NCBI GenBank assembly: GCA_945919795.1
Contig: CAMEJJ010000004.1
Location: 1-64,000 of the forward strand
From: an uncultured Lachnospiraceae bacterium
GTDB taxonomy: Bacteria; Bacillota; Clostridia; Lachnospirales; Lachnospiraceae
Direction: 5' to 3'
DNA length: 64,000 nt
The notes below the pieces were generated by a model. That model had not been told where the DNA came from and did not search any database. It saw only the letters and a program-made list of their open reading frames with translations. Below, piece after piece: positions 16,014 through 24,181 of the stretch; within the stretch, counting starts at the first letter, position 1; each line of letters begins with the position of its first letter. A program made the position numbers and the translations under genes.

Positions 16014-17198
16014 TTATTTCAGAATTATATCCACCAGCCAGTTAGTAAATCTGACACATCTTTTCTCAATGAAATGATGAAAAAGCCATGACAATGCAAC
16101 AATTACAACAAGCGAAATCAGCAAAGCCAACAATGCAGCTAAATTATACTGTAAAAGCACCCCGTATAATTTCACAAACAGCAAAGCCGTTAACGAAAAC
16201 AAAACCGGTATATGGATTAAATATACTGCATAAGATACCTTTCCTAAAAACAGACAGATTTTTGTTTCCAGAACTTTTTGTAAACTATGGAGCATAAAAA
16301 TCCCCAAAAGTAACGCAAAGACAGCCAGCTTGTGATAAAACAGATATGGTGTAAGCCGGTGATATAAGAAATTGCCAATTTCCGCAAGATAACGATAACC
16401 GTTCGTGGGTTCTACTCCCACAGGATAAGCACCTAAAAAGAAAGCTGCTACAAGCAATCCAATACCTAACGGAACAAAATTTTTTTTCTTTTGTCCAAAC
16501 AGGCTGCCATACTGCATCAATAAGAAAGCAAGTAAAACACCGAATGAAAAATCCGCCATTCTGCTGTTAATGGACAAATACAGGATGCAGACAAATATGT
16601 AAACAAACACCAGATTCTTTTTTAAGCTTTTCCCCATAATGGCCAATATATAGGCAACGAAGGAGCCCATAAATAAATCCTTGAGCATCCAAAAGGCATT
16701 GGAATAGATTGTTCTTAAACCTACAAACCAGTCATCAATCAGACAATCCGTAAACAGTTCTATAATTCCCGATTTATCATGATAAAACAAATCCAGCCAT
16801 TCCGAATGCGTCAATGCCGCCGCCTGTGAATTGTAAAACCATCCAAACTGCAGCATCACAAATACAAAAGCCGATACAAAAAAGACCGGCAGCATCAGCC
16901 TTGGATATCGCTTTAATAACGCTTTAGAAAGCTGCCCATCCTGTGTCATACGAAAGACCTGATAGGCAATGACAAAACCGCTGATCATACAAAATACAGA
17001 CACCCACAAATCACCAATCGCAAAAAAAGCAAGCGGTGACTGCGCAAATGCCACATCTGCCTGTGAACGCATATGAGACAGATTATAATCTCCGGAATAT
17101 GCCGCAGGATAAAATCCCAAAATAAAATGATGTAAAACGATAAAGATACAGGATAGCCCTTTTAAGCCATCCATCCAGGCAATTCTCTTTTGCTCCAT
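16014..17198 (-). CDS. Acyltransferase family 3 membrane protein
   Basis: 394 residues with about ten membrane helices. It starts RIAWMDGLKGLSCIFIVLHH, the family 3 (OafA/YrhL-like) start with the catalytic-type His in HHF, and has the usual FAIGDLWVSVFCMISGFVIA second segment and YPRLMLPVFF. These enzymes move acyl groups (often acetyl) from cytoplasmic CoA donors onto surface polysaccharide or lipid. The start is ATG at 17198 with a modest GAGAG. It is followed on its 5' side by a 169-base palindrome. The substrate is not known. Confidence 0.85.
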   Translation of the reverse strand: MEQKRIAWMDGLKGLSCIFIVLHHFILGFYPAAYSGDYNLSHMRSQADVAFAQSPLAFFAIGDLWVSVFCMISGFVIAYQVFRMTQDGQLSKALLKRYPRLMLPVFFVSAFVFVMLQFGWFYNSQAAALTHSEWLDLFYHDKSGIIELFTDCLIDDWFVGLRTIYSNAFWMLKDLFMGSFVAYILAIMGKSLKKNLVFVYIFVCILYLSINSRMADFSFGVLLAFLLMQYGSLFGQKKKNFVPLGIGLLVAAFFLGAYPVGVEPTNGYRYLAEIGNFLYHRLTPYLFYHKLAVFALLLGIFMLHSLQKVLETKICLFLGKVSYAVYLIHIPVLFSLTALLFVKLYGVLLQYNLAALLALLISLVVIVALSWLFHHFIEKRCVRFTNWLVDIILK

Positions 17199-17231
17199 GC
17201 TACTCTCTTTTCTTTAAAGTCTATGATTTTA

Positions 17232-17400
17232 TTTTTGCAATTATGCGGCTTACGAATTTGCTATTCTATCACAGACGCGTTCTCACTTGGATGACAACGT
17301 AGCAGTACTAAATTCGCAATAAATTGCTCATTAAGTGCTGACGTTGTCATACAGTCTGTGAGTAGAATAGCAAACTTCTCCAGCCGCACAATTGCAAAAA
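17232..17400. repeat. Long imperfect palindrome (about 169 bases)
   Basis: The whole gap between the acyltransferase and the HAD gene folds on itself. The outer arms pair TTTTTGCAATTATGCGGC (17232-17249) with GCCGCACAATTGCAAAAA (17383-17400); then TTTGCTATTCTA and TAGAATAGCAAA, CACAGAC and GTCTGTG, ATGACAACGT and ACGTTGTCAT, with GCAATAAATTGC at the centre (17316-17327). It has no coding sequence. It could be a miniature inverted-repeat element or a structured RNA; its sequence is unrelated to the element at 57042-57250, though the architecture is alike. Confidence 0.85.
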
Positions 17401-17404
17401 TGTT

Positions 17405-18244
17405 TTATCCAACAATCGTCTCGTACAATTCCTGCACGGACGGAAAACAAAAATCAATGCGATTTTCACTTGTTGCAACGTCCGGTTCTTTGGATTCTCC
17501 CGTAAATACCAGACAGGTTTCTACACCGGCATTTTCTCCACAGGCGATATCCGTATAAATCCGGTCACCGACAACCAATGTCTCTTCTTTTGAAAAGCCC
17601 GTCATATCCATGGAAAAATCCACTAATCCGGGAGAAGGCTTGCCTAAATACTGAGGTTTTCGATCCGTTGCTGCAGTAAGCATATTGCAAATGGAACCGC
17701 AGTCCGGAATCATGCCAAAATCAACCGGACAACGCAAATCCGCATTGGTTGCAAGCCAGATGCGTTCTTTTTTGGAATCCATTAATAACCGACACGCGTT
17801 TTCAATTTTTTCATAGGTCAGCTCCGTATCAAACGCCGTCAGCACCACATCCACATCATCCGTACATTTTGTTGTGACATGTAATCCGTTTTTTTCAAGT
17901 TCAGCAAAATACGAATCCGTCGCCGTCACAAAAATACAATCGTTTGCGTGATGTTCCTTTAAATAGGATAAGGTATAACTTCCAGCCGTCACAAAATCAT
18001 CACCTTCTGTTTCAATCCCCATCCTTGCAAACTTTTCCACATAATCTGCCGTGCTTTTGGAAGAATTGTTGGTAATATAAATTGCTCTCCCGCCAACCTT
18101 TTTGATATACGCTAACAAATCCATGGTTCCCGGAAGCACATCCTCTGACAAGGCAATGGTTCCGTCTATATCAAACAAAAATAATTTTTTCTGTTTTAGA
18201 TGTTCCAAATTATTATTTACCTGATGATTTTTTAAATTTTTCAT
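17405..18244 (-). CDS. HAD-IIA (NagD/AraL-like) phosphatase
   Basis: 279 residues. Motif I is DIDGTIALS (DxDGT, near residues 25-33), motif II is YITNNSSKS near residue 56, and the C-terminal part has GKPSPGLVDF (motif III Lys) and VVGDRIYTDIACGENAG (motif IV), so the HAD-IIA hydrolase core is complete. Family members dephosphorylate small phosphates such as sugar phosphates, nucleotides and phosphoglycolate. The ATG at 18244 has AAGGAG close upstream and lies only 8 bases after the nrdG stop, so it is probably translated from the nrdDG transcript. Substrate unknown. Confidence 0.9.
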   Translation of the reverse strand: MKNLKNHQVNNNLEHLKQKKLFLFDIDGTIALSEDVLPGTMDLLAYIKKVGGRAIYITNNSSKSTADYVEKFARMGIETEGDDFVTAGSYTLSYLKEHHANDCIFVTATDSYFAELEKNGLHVTTKCTDDVDVVLTAFDTELTYEKIENACRLLMDSKKERIWLATNADLRCPVDFGMIPDCGSICNMLTAATDRKPQYLGKPSPGLVDFSMDMTGFSKEETLVVGDRIYTDIACGENAGVETCLVFTGESKEPDVATSENRIDFCFPSVQELYETIVG

Positions 18245-18252
18245 ACATCTCC

Positions 18253-18792
18253 TTATTTCGGTGCAAATTCCGCAACCCAGACAGCTTTTTTTGCTGCAAG
18301 ACTTTGGGGAAGGTCTAAAATTCTCTGATTGGAAGAACCTCGAAATTTTAAGCGGATATCCTTTTTTTCTATTTGAAATTCACCATCCACCAAAACATCA
18401 ATATGTCGAAGTAAAGCATCGGTTGCCTCACAACGCGCTCTGCTCTTTGCTCCGAACAACAAATCCTTTTCAAAAGTATATCCTGTATAGCACCAGATAT
18501 TCTTTTCCGGATATATCTCTTTTATCTTTTCTAAAAAAGGTAATAAAACCGTCTGATTCTGAGGTTCTAACGGTTCTCCTCCAAGAAGAGTCAGACCTTG
18601 AACAAAACTCGGTTTTAATGCCGTAATAATCTCATCTTCCGTTTCCTTGGTAAAAGGCTTTCCATATTCAAAATTCCAGGTTTCCGGATTAAAGCATCCC
18701 TTACAGTGATGCGTACAGCCGGAAACAAATAATGAAACACGGACACCCACCCCATTGGCGATGTCCGTTTTCTTAATTGATCCATAATTCAT
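18253..18792 (-). CDS. nrdG: Anaerobic ribonucleoside-triphosphate reductase activating protein
   Basis: Radical SAM activase that installs the glycyl radical in NrdD. 179 residues; the iron-sulfur motif is CTHHCKGC at 26-33 (C-x3-C-x2-C), followed by the SAM-binding GGEPLEPQNQ region. The length is typical for NrdG. It follows nrdD by about 40 bases in the same direction and precedes a HAD phosphatase by 8 bases. Confidence 0.95.
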   Translation of the reverse strand: MNYGSIKKTDIANGVGVRVSLFVSGCTHHCKGCFNPETWNFEYGKPFTKETEDEIITALKPSFVQGLTLLGGEPLEPQNQTVLLPFLEKIKEIYPEKNIWCYTGYTFEKDLLFGAKSRARCEATDALLRHIDVLVDGEFQIEKKDIRLKFRGSSNQRILDLPQSLAAKKAVWVAEFAPK

Positions 18793-18831
18793 ATCAATTT
18801 GAACCTACTTTGATATATTATAATGTGAGTA

Positions 18832-21036
18832 TCATAAGTGAAGTACACGATCCTGAATTTCCTGTGTTCTTCCCTGATTCCAGAATTGCGTACCGATATA
18901 ACCACAAGTACGACGCGCAACATTCATGGTATCCTGATCCCTGTTTCCGCAACAAGGGCATTCCCATACCAGCTTGCCGTCTTCATCGCTGGTAATCTGA
19001 ATCTCTCCATCAAAACCACACTTCTGACAATAGTCACTCTTGGTATTTAATTCCGCATACATAATATTGTCATAAATGTGCTGCATAACGGCAAGTACCG
19101 CATCCAGATTGTTCTGCATATTCGGCACTTCCACATAACTTACCGCTCCACCGGGAGACAGTTTCTGGAACTGCGCTTCAAAACTCAGTTTGGAAAATGC
19201 ATCAATTTCTTCCGTTACATGGACATGATAACTGTTGGTAATATAGTTTTTATCGGTAACTTCGGGAATGGAACCGAAACGCTTCTGTAAGCATTTTGCG
19301 AACTTATAAGTTGTGGATTCCAAAGGAGTTCCGTATAAACTAAAATCAATATTGGTCTCTGCCTTCCATTTTGCACACGCATCATTGAGATACTGCATAA
19401 CTGAGATTGCAAACGGAGTTGCAACCGGATCCGTATGTGATTTGCCTGTCATATAACGGGTACATTCACACAGACCGGCATAACCAAGGGAAATGGTAGA
19501 ATACCCGTCATACAAAAGTTTATCAATGGTTTCGCCTTTTTTCAGACGTGCCAATGCTCCATACTGCCACAAAATCGGAGCCACGTCAGAAAGGGTTCCT
19601 TTTAATCTCTCATGACGACACATCAGAGCACGGCGGCACAATTCCAGACGCTCATCCATAATTTCCCAGAATTTATCAATATCTCTGCCGGATGAGCAGG
19701 CAACATCAACCAGATTAAGGGTAACAACGCCCTGATTGAAACGTCCGTAGTATTTATTCTGATTTTCTTTATAGTTGCCGGCATTGGCAATATTACCGAC
19801 ACCTGCTTTGGTAAATCTGTCAGGCGTCAGGAAAGAACGGCATCCCATACAAGGATAACAGTCTCCGTTCTTTAATTCTTTCATGATTTTTTCAGAAATA
19901 TAATCGGGAACCATTCGCTTTGCGGTACACTGTGCAGCTAACTTGGTAATTTCCCAGTATTTGCTACCTTCCCGGATATTATCCTCTTCCAACACATAGA
20001 TCAGCTTCGGAAATGCCGGAGTAATATAAACACCCTTTTCGTTCTTTACACCCAGGATGCGCTGTCTTAACATCTCTTCAATGATCATCGCAAGGTCATC
20101 GCGGATGCGTCCTTCCGGAACTTCATTTAAATACATAAATACAGTCACAAACGGTGCCTGACCGTTGGTTGTCATTAACGTAATCACCTGATACTGAATC
20201 ATCTGAACACCACGTTCAATTTCTTCTTTGACACGGATTTCAGCAATTTCATTAATCTGTTTTTCATTTAAATCGATACCTGCATCCTGATATTCCTTGG
20301 TTACCAGACGTCGTATTTTTTGTCGGCTGATATCTACAAAAGGCGCAAGATGAGCCAGAGTAATACTCTGTCCGCCATACTGTGAACTGGCGATCTGTGC
20401 GATACTCTGCGTAGCAATATTACATGCCGTAGAAAAACTCTTTGGCGTATCAATCATGGTTTCACTGATAACGGTACCATTCTGAAGCATGTCCTCTAAA
20501 TTAACCAGACAGCAGTTGTGCATATGCTGAGCAAAATAATCCGAATCATGGAAATGGATCAAGCCTTCTTCATGCGCTTTTACAATATCCGGCGGGAGTA
20601 AAAAGCGGCGTGTGATATCTTTGCTGACCTCACCGGCCATATAATCACGCTGAACACTGTTTACAACCGGATTTTTATTGGAATTCTCCTGCTTCACTTC
20701 CTCATTATTACACTCAATCAGAGTTAAAATCTGTTCATCGGTTGAATTGGATTTACGAATCAGAGCTCTTTTATAACGATAGGTAATGTATTTTCTGGCC
20801 ACCTCAAAAGCAAGCTGCTTCATAATCTGATTTTCTACCATATCCTGAATTTCTTCGACACTTGGTGTATGTGTCATTTCCATACAAAGCGTCTGCACAT
20901 TATCGGAAATCACATCAATCTGTTTCTCTGTCATGCGATCAGCTTCATTAACCTCCCTGTTTGCTTTCTGCACGGCAGCCATAATTTTAGAGATGTCAAA
21001 TCCCACTTCTTTTCCGCTTCTTTTGATGATTTTCAT
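18832..21036 (-). CDS. nrdD: Anaerobic ribonucleoside-triphosphate reductase (class III)
   Basis: Makes dNTPs from NTPs under anaerobic conditions with a glycyl radical. 734 residues: ATP-cone (about 1-90) starting MKIIKRSGKEVGFDISKIM, the long catalytic barrel with LVNLEDMLQNG and NLVDVACSSGRDI, a zinc site with CQKC and CPCC near the end, and the glycyl radical motif RTCGYIGTQFWNQGRTQE at about 709-726. The start ATG at 21036 is preceded by AAAGGGGAAGG. A dyad sits between its promoter and start, and nrdR is nearby. No aerobic reductase is in the window. Confidence 0.98.
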   Translation of the reverse strand: MKIIKRSGKEVGFDISKIMAAVQKANREVNEADRMTEKQIDVISDNVQTLCMEMTHTPSVEEIQDMVENQIMKQLAFEVARKYITYRYKRALIRKSNSTDEQILTLIECNNEEVKQENSNKNPVVNSVQRDYMAGEVSKDITRRFLLPPDIVKAHEEGLIHFHDSDYFAQHMHNCCLVNLEDMLQNGTVISETMIDTPKSFSTACNIATQSIAQIASSQYGGQSITLAHLAPFVDISRQKIRRLVTKEYQDAGIDLNEKQINEIAEIRVKEEIERGVQMIQYQVITLMTTNGQAPFVTVFMYLNEVPEGRIRDDLAMIIEEMLRQRILGVKNEKGVYITPAFPKLIYVLEEDNIREGSKYWEITKLAAQCTAKRMVPDYISEKIMKELKNGDCYPCMGCRSFLTPDRFTKAGVGNIANAGNYKENQNKYYGRFNQGVVTLNLVDVACSSGRDIDKFWEIMDERLELCRRALMCRHERLKGTLSDVAPILWQYGALARLKKGETIDKLLYDGYSTISLGYAGLCECTRYMTGKSHTDPVATPFAISVMQYLNDACAKWKAETNIDFSLYGTPLESTTYKFAKCLQKRFGSIPEVTDKNYITNSYHVHVTEEIDAFSKLSFEAQFQKLSPGGAVSYVEVPNMQNNLDAVLAVMQHIYDNIMYAELNTKSDYCQKCGFDGEIQITSDEDGKLVWECPCCGNRDQDTMNVARRTCGYIGTQFWNQGRTQEIQDRVLHL

Positions 21037-21078
21037 GAAAAAACCTTCCCCTTTGTATCCAAATCTAGTATTTTATGT

Positions 21079-21100
21079 CAACATCTTCCACAAGATGTTG
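21079..21100. promoter_or_regulatory. Dyad operator candidate in the nrdD leader
   Basis: CAACATCTT (21079-21087), four bases, AAGATGTTG (21092-21100): perfect 9-base arms. It begins immediately downstream of the promoter TTGCTT-17-TATAAT (21137-21109, minus strand), a place where a bound repressor would block transcription. NrdR is the obvious candidate regulator, but the sequence does not fit the usual NrdR box well. Confidence 0.5.
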
Positions 21101-21108
21101 CGATTTTA

Positions 21109-21137
21109 ATTATAGGATAGTTCCAATAGAAAAGCAA
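21109..21137 (-). promoter_or_regulatory. Probable nrdDG promoter
   Basis: Minus strand: TTGCTT (21137-21132), 17 bases, TATAAT (21114-21109). The start would be near 21102 with a 65-base leader containing the dyad at 21079-21100. Confidence 0.55.
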
Positions 21138-21239
21138 GGCTTATCAAGTTAAAAAACAAATGTATTTTAAAGACGTCAAAAAAGTAGTCTTCTTCCTGTT
21201 ATTATCGATAATATTTACTGAAAATATTCCTTGAAAATA

Positions 21240-21284
21240 AAAAAGAGACACGAACTATATTCATAGCAACATGTCTCTCTCTAA
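21240..21284 (-). terminator. Terminator downstream of the FAD oxidoreductase
   Basis: Minus strand: GAGACA, a loop of about 21 bases, TGTCTC, then TTTTTTA. It lies 35 bases past the stop of the gene at 21319-22875. Confidence 0.7.
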
Positions 21285-21318
21285 AACGAAAACTGATATC
21301 CAAGATATATCATTTCGT

Positions 21319-22875
21319 CTACTTCGACTCATGATACTCTTCTTCGGTATTGACGCTCCAAACATTCTTTTTATCCGTTACTCCGGCAAGAATATTATTT
21401 ACCGCCTCAAAAGAAGTACACATGGAATGATCTAAATTGTTGTAACGGTGCTGTCCGTTACGTCCTACACAGAATAAATTTGGAATCGTATCCAGATAAT
21501 TTCTCAACTCATCCATCTGTGCATAGGTATCAAAGTAAGCAGGATATGCTTTTTTCACACGTTCTACATGATAATCAAGAACCTTTGATTCATCATCAAT
21601 CAGTTTCATGGTAACCATTTCCCGGATACCCATTTTGGCAAATTCGTCATCCGACATGCTCCACATCGAATCACCTTCATTGCAAAAATATTCTAATCCC
21701 ATCCAAACCGTGTGTTCCACATCTTTTACCAGATAAGGTGACCAGTTGTTATAAATCTGGAAACGGCCCATGGAAACATTTTTATCATGTACATAAACCC
21801 AGTCATCCGGAACAATATTGCCCATGGTCGGAATGCCGGTCTTGTTTTGGAGATTTAATTTGGATACTAAAACACCGACCGTCATATAATCACGATACGG
21901 AAGTCCTGCCGCAATATCTGCATACTGCTTGGGCACATCATTGATTCCGGCAACTAAATCTTTGATTGGCATGGACGAAATCACATAATCGCCGGTCATT
22001 TCTTTTCTGACACCGTTTTCTTCATAAACAACGCCCGTTGCAATGTTTGAATCATCTTTCTTAACACCGACAACTTTTGCATTTTTGTAAATGGTGCCGC
22101 CTTTTTTTAACACTTCATCTGCCGTCACTTCCCAAAGCTGTCCGGGACCTAATTTCGGATAAGAAAATTCTTCAATCAAAGAAGTATTGACCTTGCGGTT
22201 TTTCACTTTAAAAATCTTGCCCAAAGAATCTTTGATAATTCCAAAAATGGAAAGTCCCTTGGTTCTTTGTGCCCCCCAGGAAGGATCAATTTGACTCGGA
22301 TGTCTTCCCCAAAGGTTTTCGGTATAATTTTCAAAAAACATCGAATACAGTTTTTTACCAAAACTGTTAATATAGAAATCCTCTAACGAATTTTCTTTTC
22401 TTTTGAAAATGGCACTCTTTAAATAACTGAAACCAACAACAATCGTTGTACCAAGTCCCATGTTTTTGAAAGTTTCAAGCTTTAAGGAAATGGGATAATC
22501 AAAGAATTTGCTGTTGAAAAAAATGCGGGACAGACGATTTCTTTTTAACATCACACGGTCTTCTTTTTCGGGATCGGGACCGCCTGCAACAACGGTTGCA
22601 GTTCTGCCTAAGGCAATATCATCCTTTGCTAAAGCCCCTTGTGTAGGCATCATCTTTTCCCACCATTCATTTACGGCATCCACTTTAGAAAAGAAACGAT
22701 GTCCACCCATATCCATGCGGTTTCCTTTGTATTCTACAGTACGGGAAATGCCTCCGAAGGTGTTGCTTTCCTCAAACACAACAACTTCGTATTCATCTGA
22801 ACGATCCAATAATTCATATGCGGCAGTCAATCCGGCCGGTCCTGCACCGATAATTAATACTTTCTTTTTATCCAT
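21319..22875 (-). CDS. FAD/NAD(P)-dependent oxidoreductase, amine-oxidase type
   Basis: 518 residues from the ATG at 22875; the TTG three codons earlier is too close to AAGAGG to be the start. The N-terminus is a dinucleotide-binding fold, [20 protein letters not shown] with the acidic end of strand 2 in VVFEES, then [16 protein letters not shown]. The C-terminus has [20 protein letters not shown], the FAD-binding end seen in UDP-galactopyranose mutase-like and protoporphyrinogen-oxidase-like proteins of polysaccharide clusters. It is followed by an acyltransferase and a large polytopic protein, so a role in surface glycan or lipid-linked sugar metabolism is likely. The substrate is not known. 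Confidence 0.8.
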   Translation of the reverse strand: MDKKKVLIIGAGPAGLTAAYELLDRSDEYEVVVFEESNTFGGISRTVEYKGNRMDMGGHRFFSKVDAVNEWWEKMMPTQGALAKDDIALGRTATVVAGGPDPEKEDRVMLKRNRLSRIFFNSKFFDYPISLKLETFKNMGLGTTIVVGFSYLKSAIFKRKENSLEDFYINSFGKKLYSMFFENYTENLWGRHPSQIDPSWGAQRTKGLSIFGIIKDSLGKIFKVKNRKVNTSLIEEFSYPKLGPGQLWEVTADEVLKKGGTIYKNAKVVGVKKDDSNIATGVVYEENGVRKEMTGDYVISSMPIKDLVAGINDVPKQYADIAAGLPYRDYMTVGVLVSKLNLQNKTGIPTMGNIVPDDWVYVHDKNVSMGRFQIYNNWSPYLVKDVEHTVWMGLEYFCNEGDSMWSMSDDEFAKMGIREMVTMKLIDDESKVLDYHVERVKKAYPAYFDTYAQMDELRNYLDTIPNLFCVGRNGQHRYNNLDHSMCTSFEAVNNILAGVTDKKNVWSVNTEEEYHESK

Positions 22876-22978
22876 CTGATACAATACCTCTTAATAATTA
22901 TTTTAAAAATTCCAATTCAATCTTATATGAATTTTGAATGAGTCATATATAGTTTTTATGCTTCATTCTTATTATACT

Positions 22979-24031
22979 TTACTTTTGCTTTGCATTTTTG
23001 AAAAATAGCAAGACATATTTTTTGCCGACTGTATAAGCAAAAGTACATAACAATACAACTATAGCATAAATCACAAAAGAAAGCCACACATTTCCAATCC
23101 GCTCCTGCAAATGCTCAATCCATTCAATATGAACGAATTCGATGGTATGAATCGCGAGTATAATCATGGAGTTACTACCAACCCAGGCAAAAAAGCGGTT
23201 GGGAAGCTTTGCAAATTTTACATGCTCCAGTTCTTTCATGGCAAGCATGACCACCAGACTGCCACAGACAGAAATCAGGATGGAATATGGAAATCCAAGA
23301 TATTCCCTGGTTGCAAAAATGATACTCCCTGTCCTTGAATAAAAAGACAGCCATACCAGCAGTAAAACAGCCCAGATATAATATCTGCGAATACGTTCCA
23401 ATACCTGATAGCGTCTTACCATGACACCGATATGATAAAAGACCATACCAATCGGCACAACATCTAAATTCCATGGTAAAAATCCATTGTATAAGGCATA
23501 TATTTTACCGCCCCATGCAAGGAATAATAAAACCACCAGATAAACAAAATCCTGAACAACTTTATTTTTCATCCGAAGACGGTTTAATAATGCATAAAAG
23601 ATGACAATGCAAAACAGGAATGTCACAAACCAAATGGGACCACAGGTTTCAATGGTAATAAAATGTTTTGCATAAAAGCTGCTGCCTCCGAGAGTCGTCA
23701 TAATCTGGGCTCGTAAAATACCAAGCGCACCGCTTACGGTAAACAGGCCTGCCCGGTATAGCATAAAAAGCCGCACAAAATAGGAAACAACATTCGTCAT
23801 CAGATAAGGGAGCAGTAAAGCTTTTACCTTGCGCGGAAAATACTGTTTTAATTCTACCGTTTCTTTGTATAAATAACCACTGATCATCACAAACATAATC
23901 ATATGGAATGAATAAATAAAATCCCGAATAGGCTGCCCGACATGCATATGACCGAGAATCATCAAAAGAATTCCCAGCCCTTTTGCCATATCAATCCATT
24001 GCAGACGTATGGGTCTGACATTATCTCTCAT
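22979..24031 (-). CDS. Acyltransferase family 3 membrane protein
   Basis: 350 residues from the ATG at 24031, which has GAGGGA eight bases upstream; an ATG six codons earlier is less well placed. About ten membrane helices, starting RLQWIDMAKGLGILLMILGH with the conserved His, then FHMIMFVMISGYLYK and RKVKALLLPY. It is a paralogue in kind of the 16.0 kb acyltransferase but clearly diverged. It probably O-acylates an exported sugar, working with the flanking FAD enzyme and large membrane protein. The upstream DNA is a run of 12-base repeats that include its ribosome-binding site. Confidence 0.85.
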   Translation of the reverse strand: MRDNVRPIRLQWIDMAKGLGILLMILGHMHVGQPIRDFIYSFHMIMFVMISGYLYKETVELKQYFPRKVKALLLPYLMTNVVSYFVRLFMLYRAGLFTVSGALGILRAQIMTTLGGSSFYAKHFITIETCGPIWFVTFLFCIVIFYALLNRLRMKNKVVQDFVYLVVLLFLAWGGKIYALYNGFLPWNLDVVPIGMVFYHIGVMVRRYQVLERIRRYYIWAVLLLVWLSFYSRTGSIIFATREYLGFPYSILISVCGSLVVMLAMKELEHVKFAKLPNRFFAWVGSNSMIILAIHTIEFVHIEWIEHLQERIGNVWLSFVIYAIVVLLCTFAYTVGKKYVLLFFKNAKQK

Positions 24032-24040
24032 AGTAATATC

Positions 24041-24111
24041 CCTCAACATTTACCTCAACGTTAACCTTGCATTTTCCTCAATATTTACCATAACATTTTC
24101 CTTACAGTTAT
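24041..24111. repeat. Six degenerate 12-base tandem units carrying SD-ATG motifs
   Basis: Plus-strand units start at 24041, 24053, 24065, 24076, 24088 and 24100, each beginning CC and ending in a T/A-rich tail (CCTCAACATTTA, CCTCAACGTTAA, CCTCAATATTTA, CCATAACATTTT). Read on the minus strand the array produces AAGGAAAATG, GAGGAAAATG and GAGGTAAATG, that is, repeated Shine-Dalgarno plus ATG pairs directly in front of the acyltransferase start. Confidence 0.75.
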
Positions 24112-24181
24112 CACAAATTATTTTAATTCCGACCGGGAACCATTCTTTTGCCACTGTTTTTTCACAAATTATCTCAAGTCT

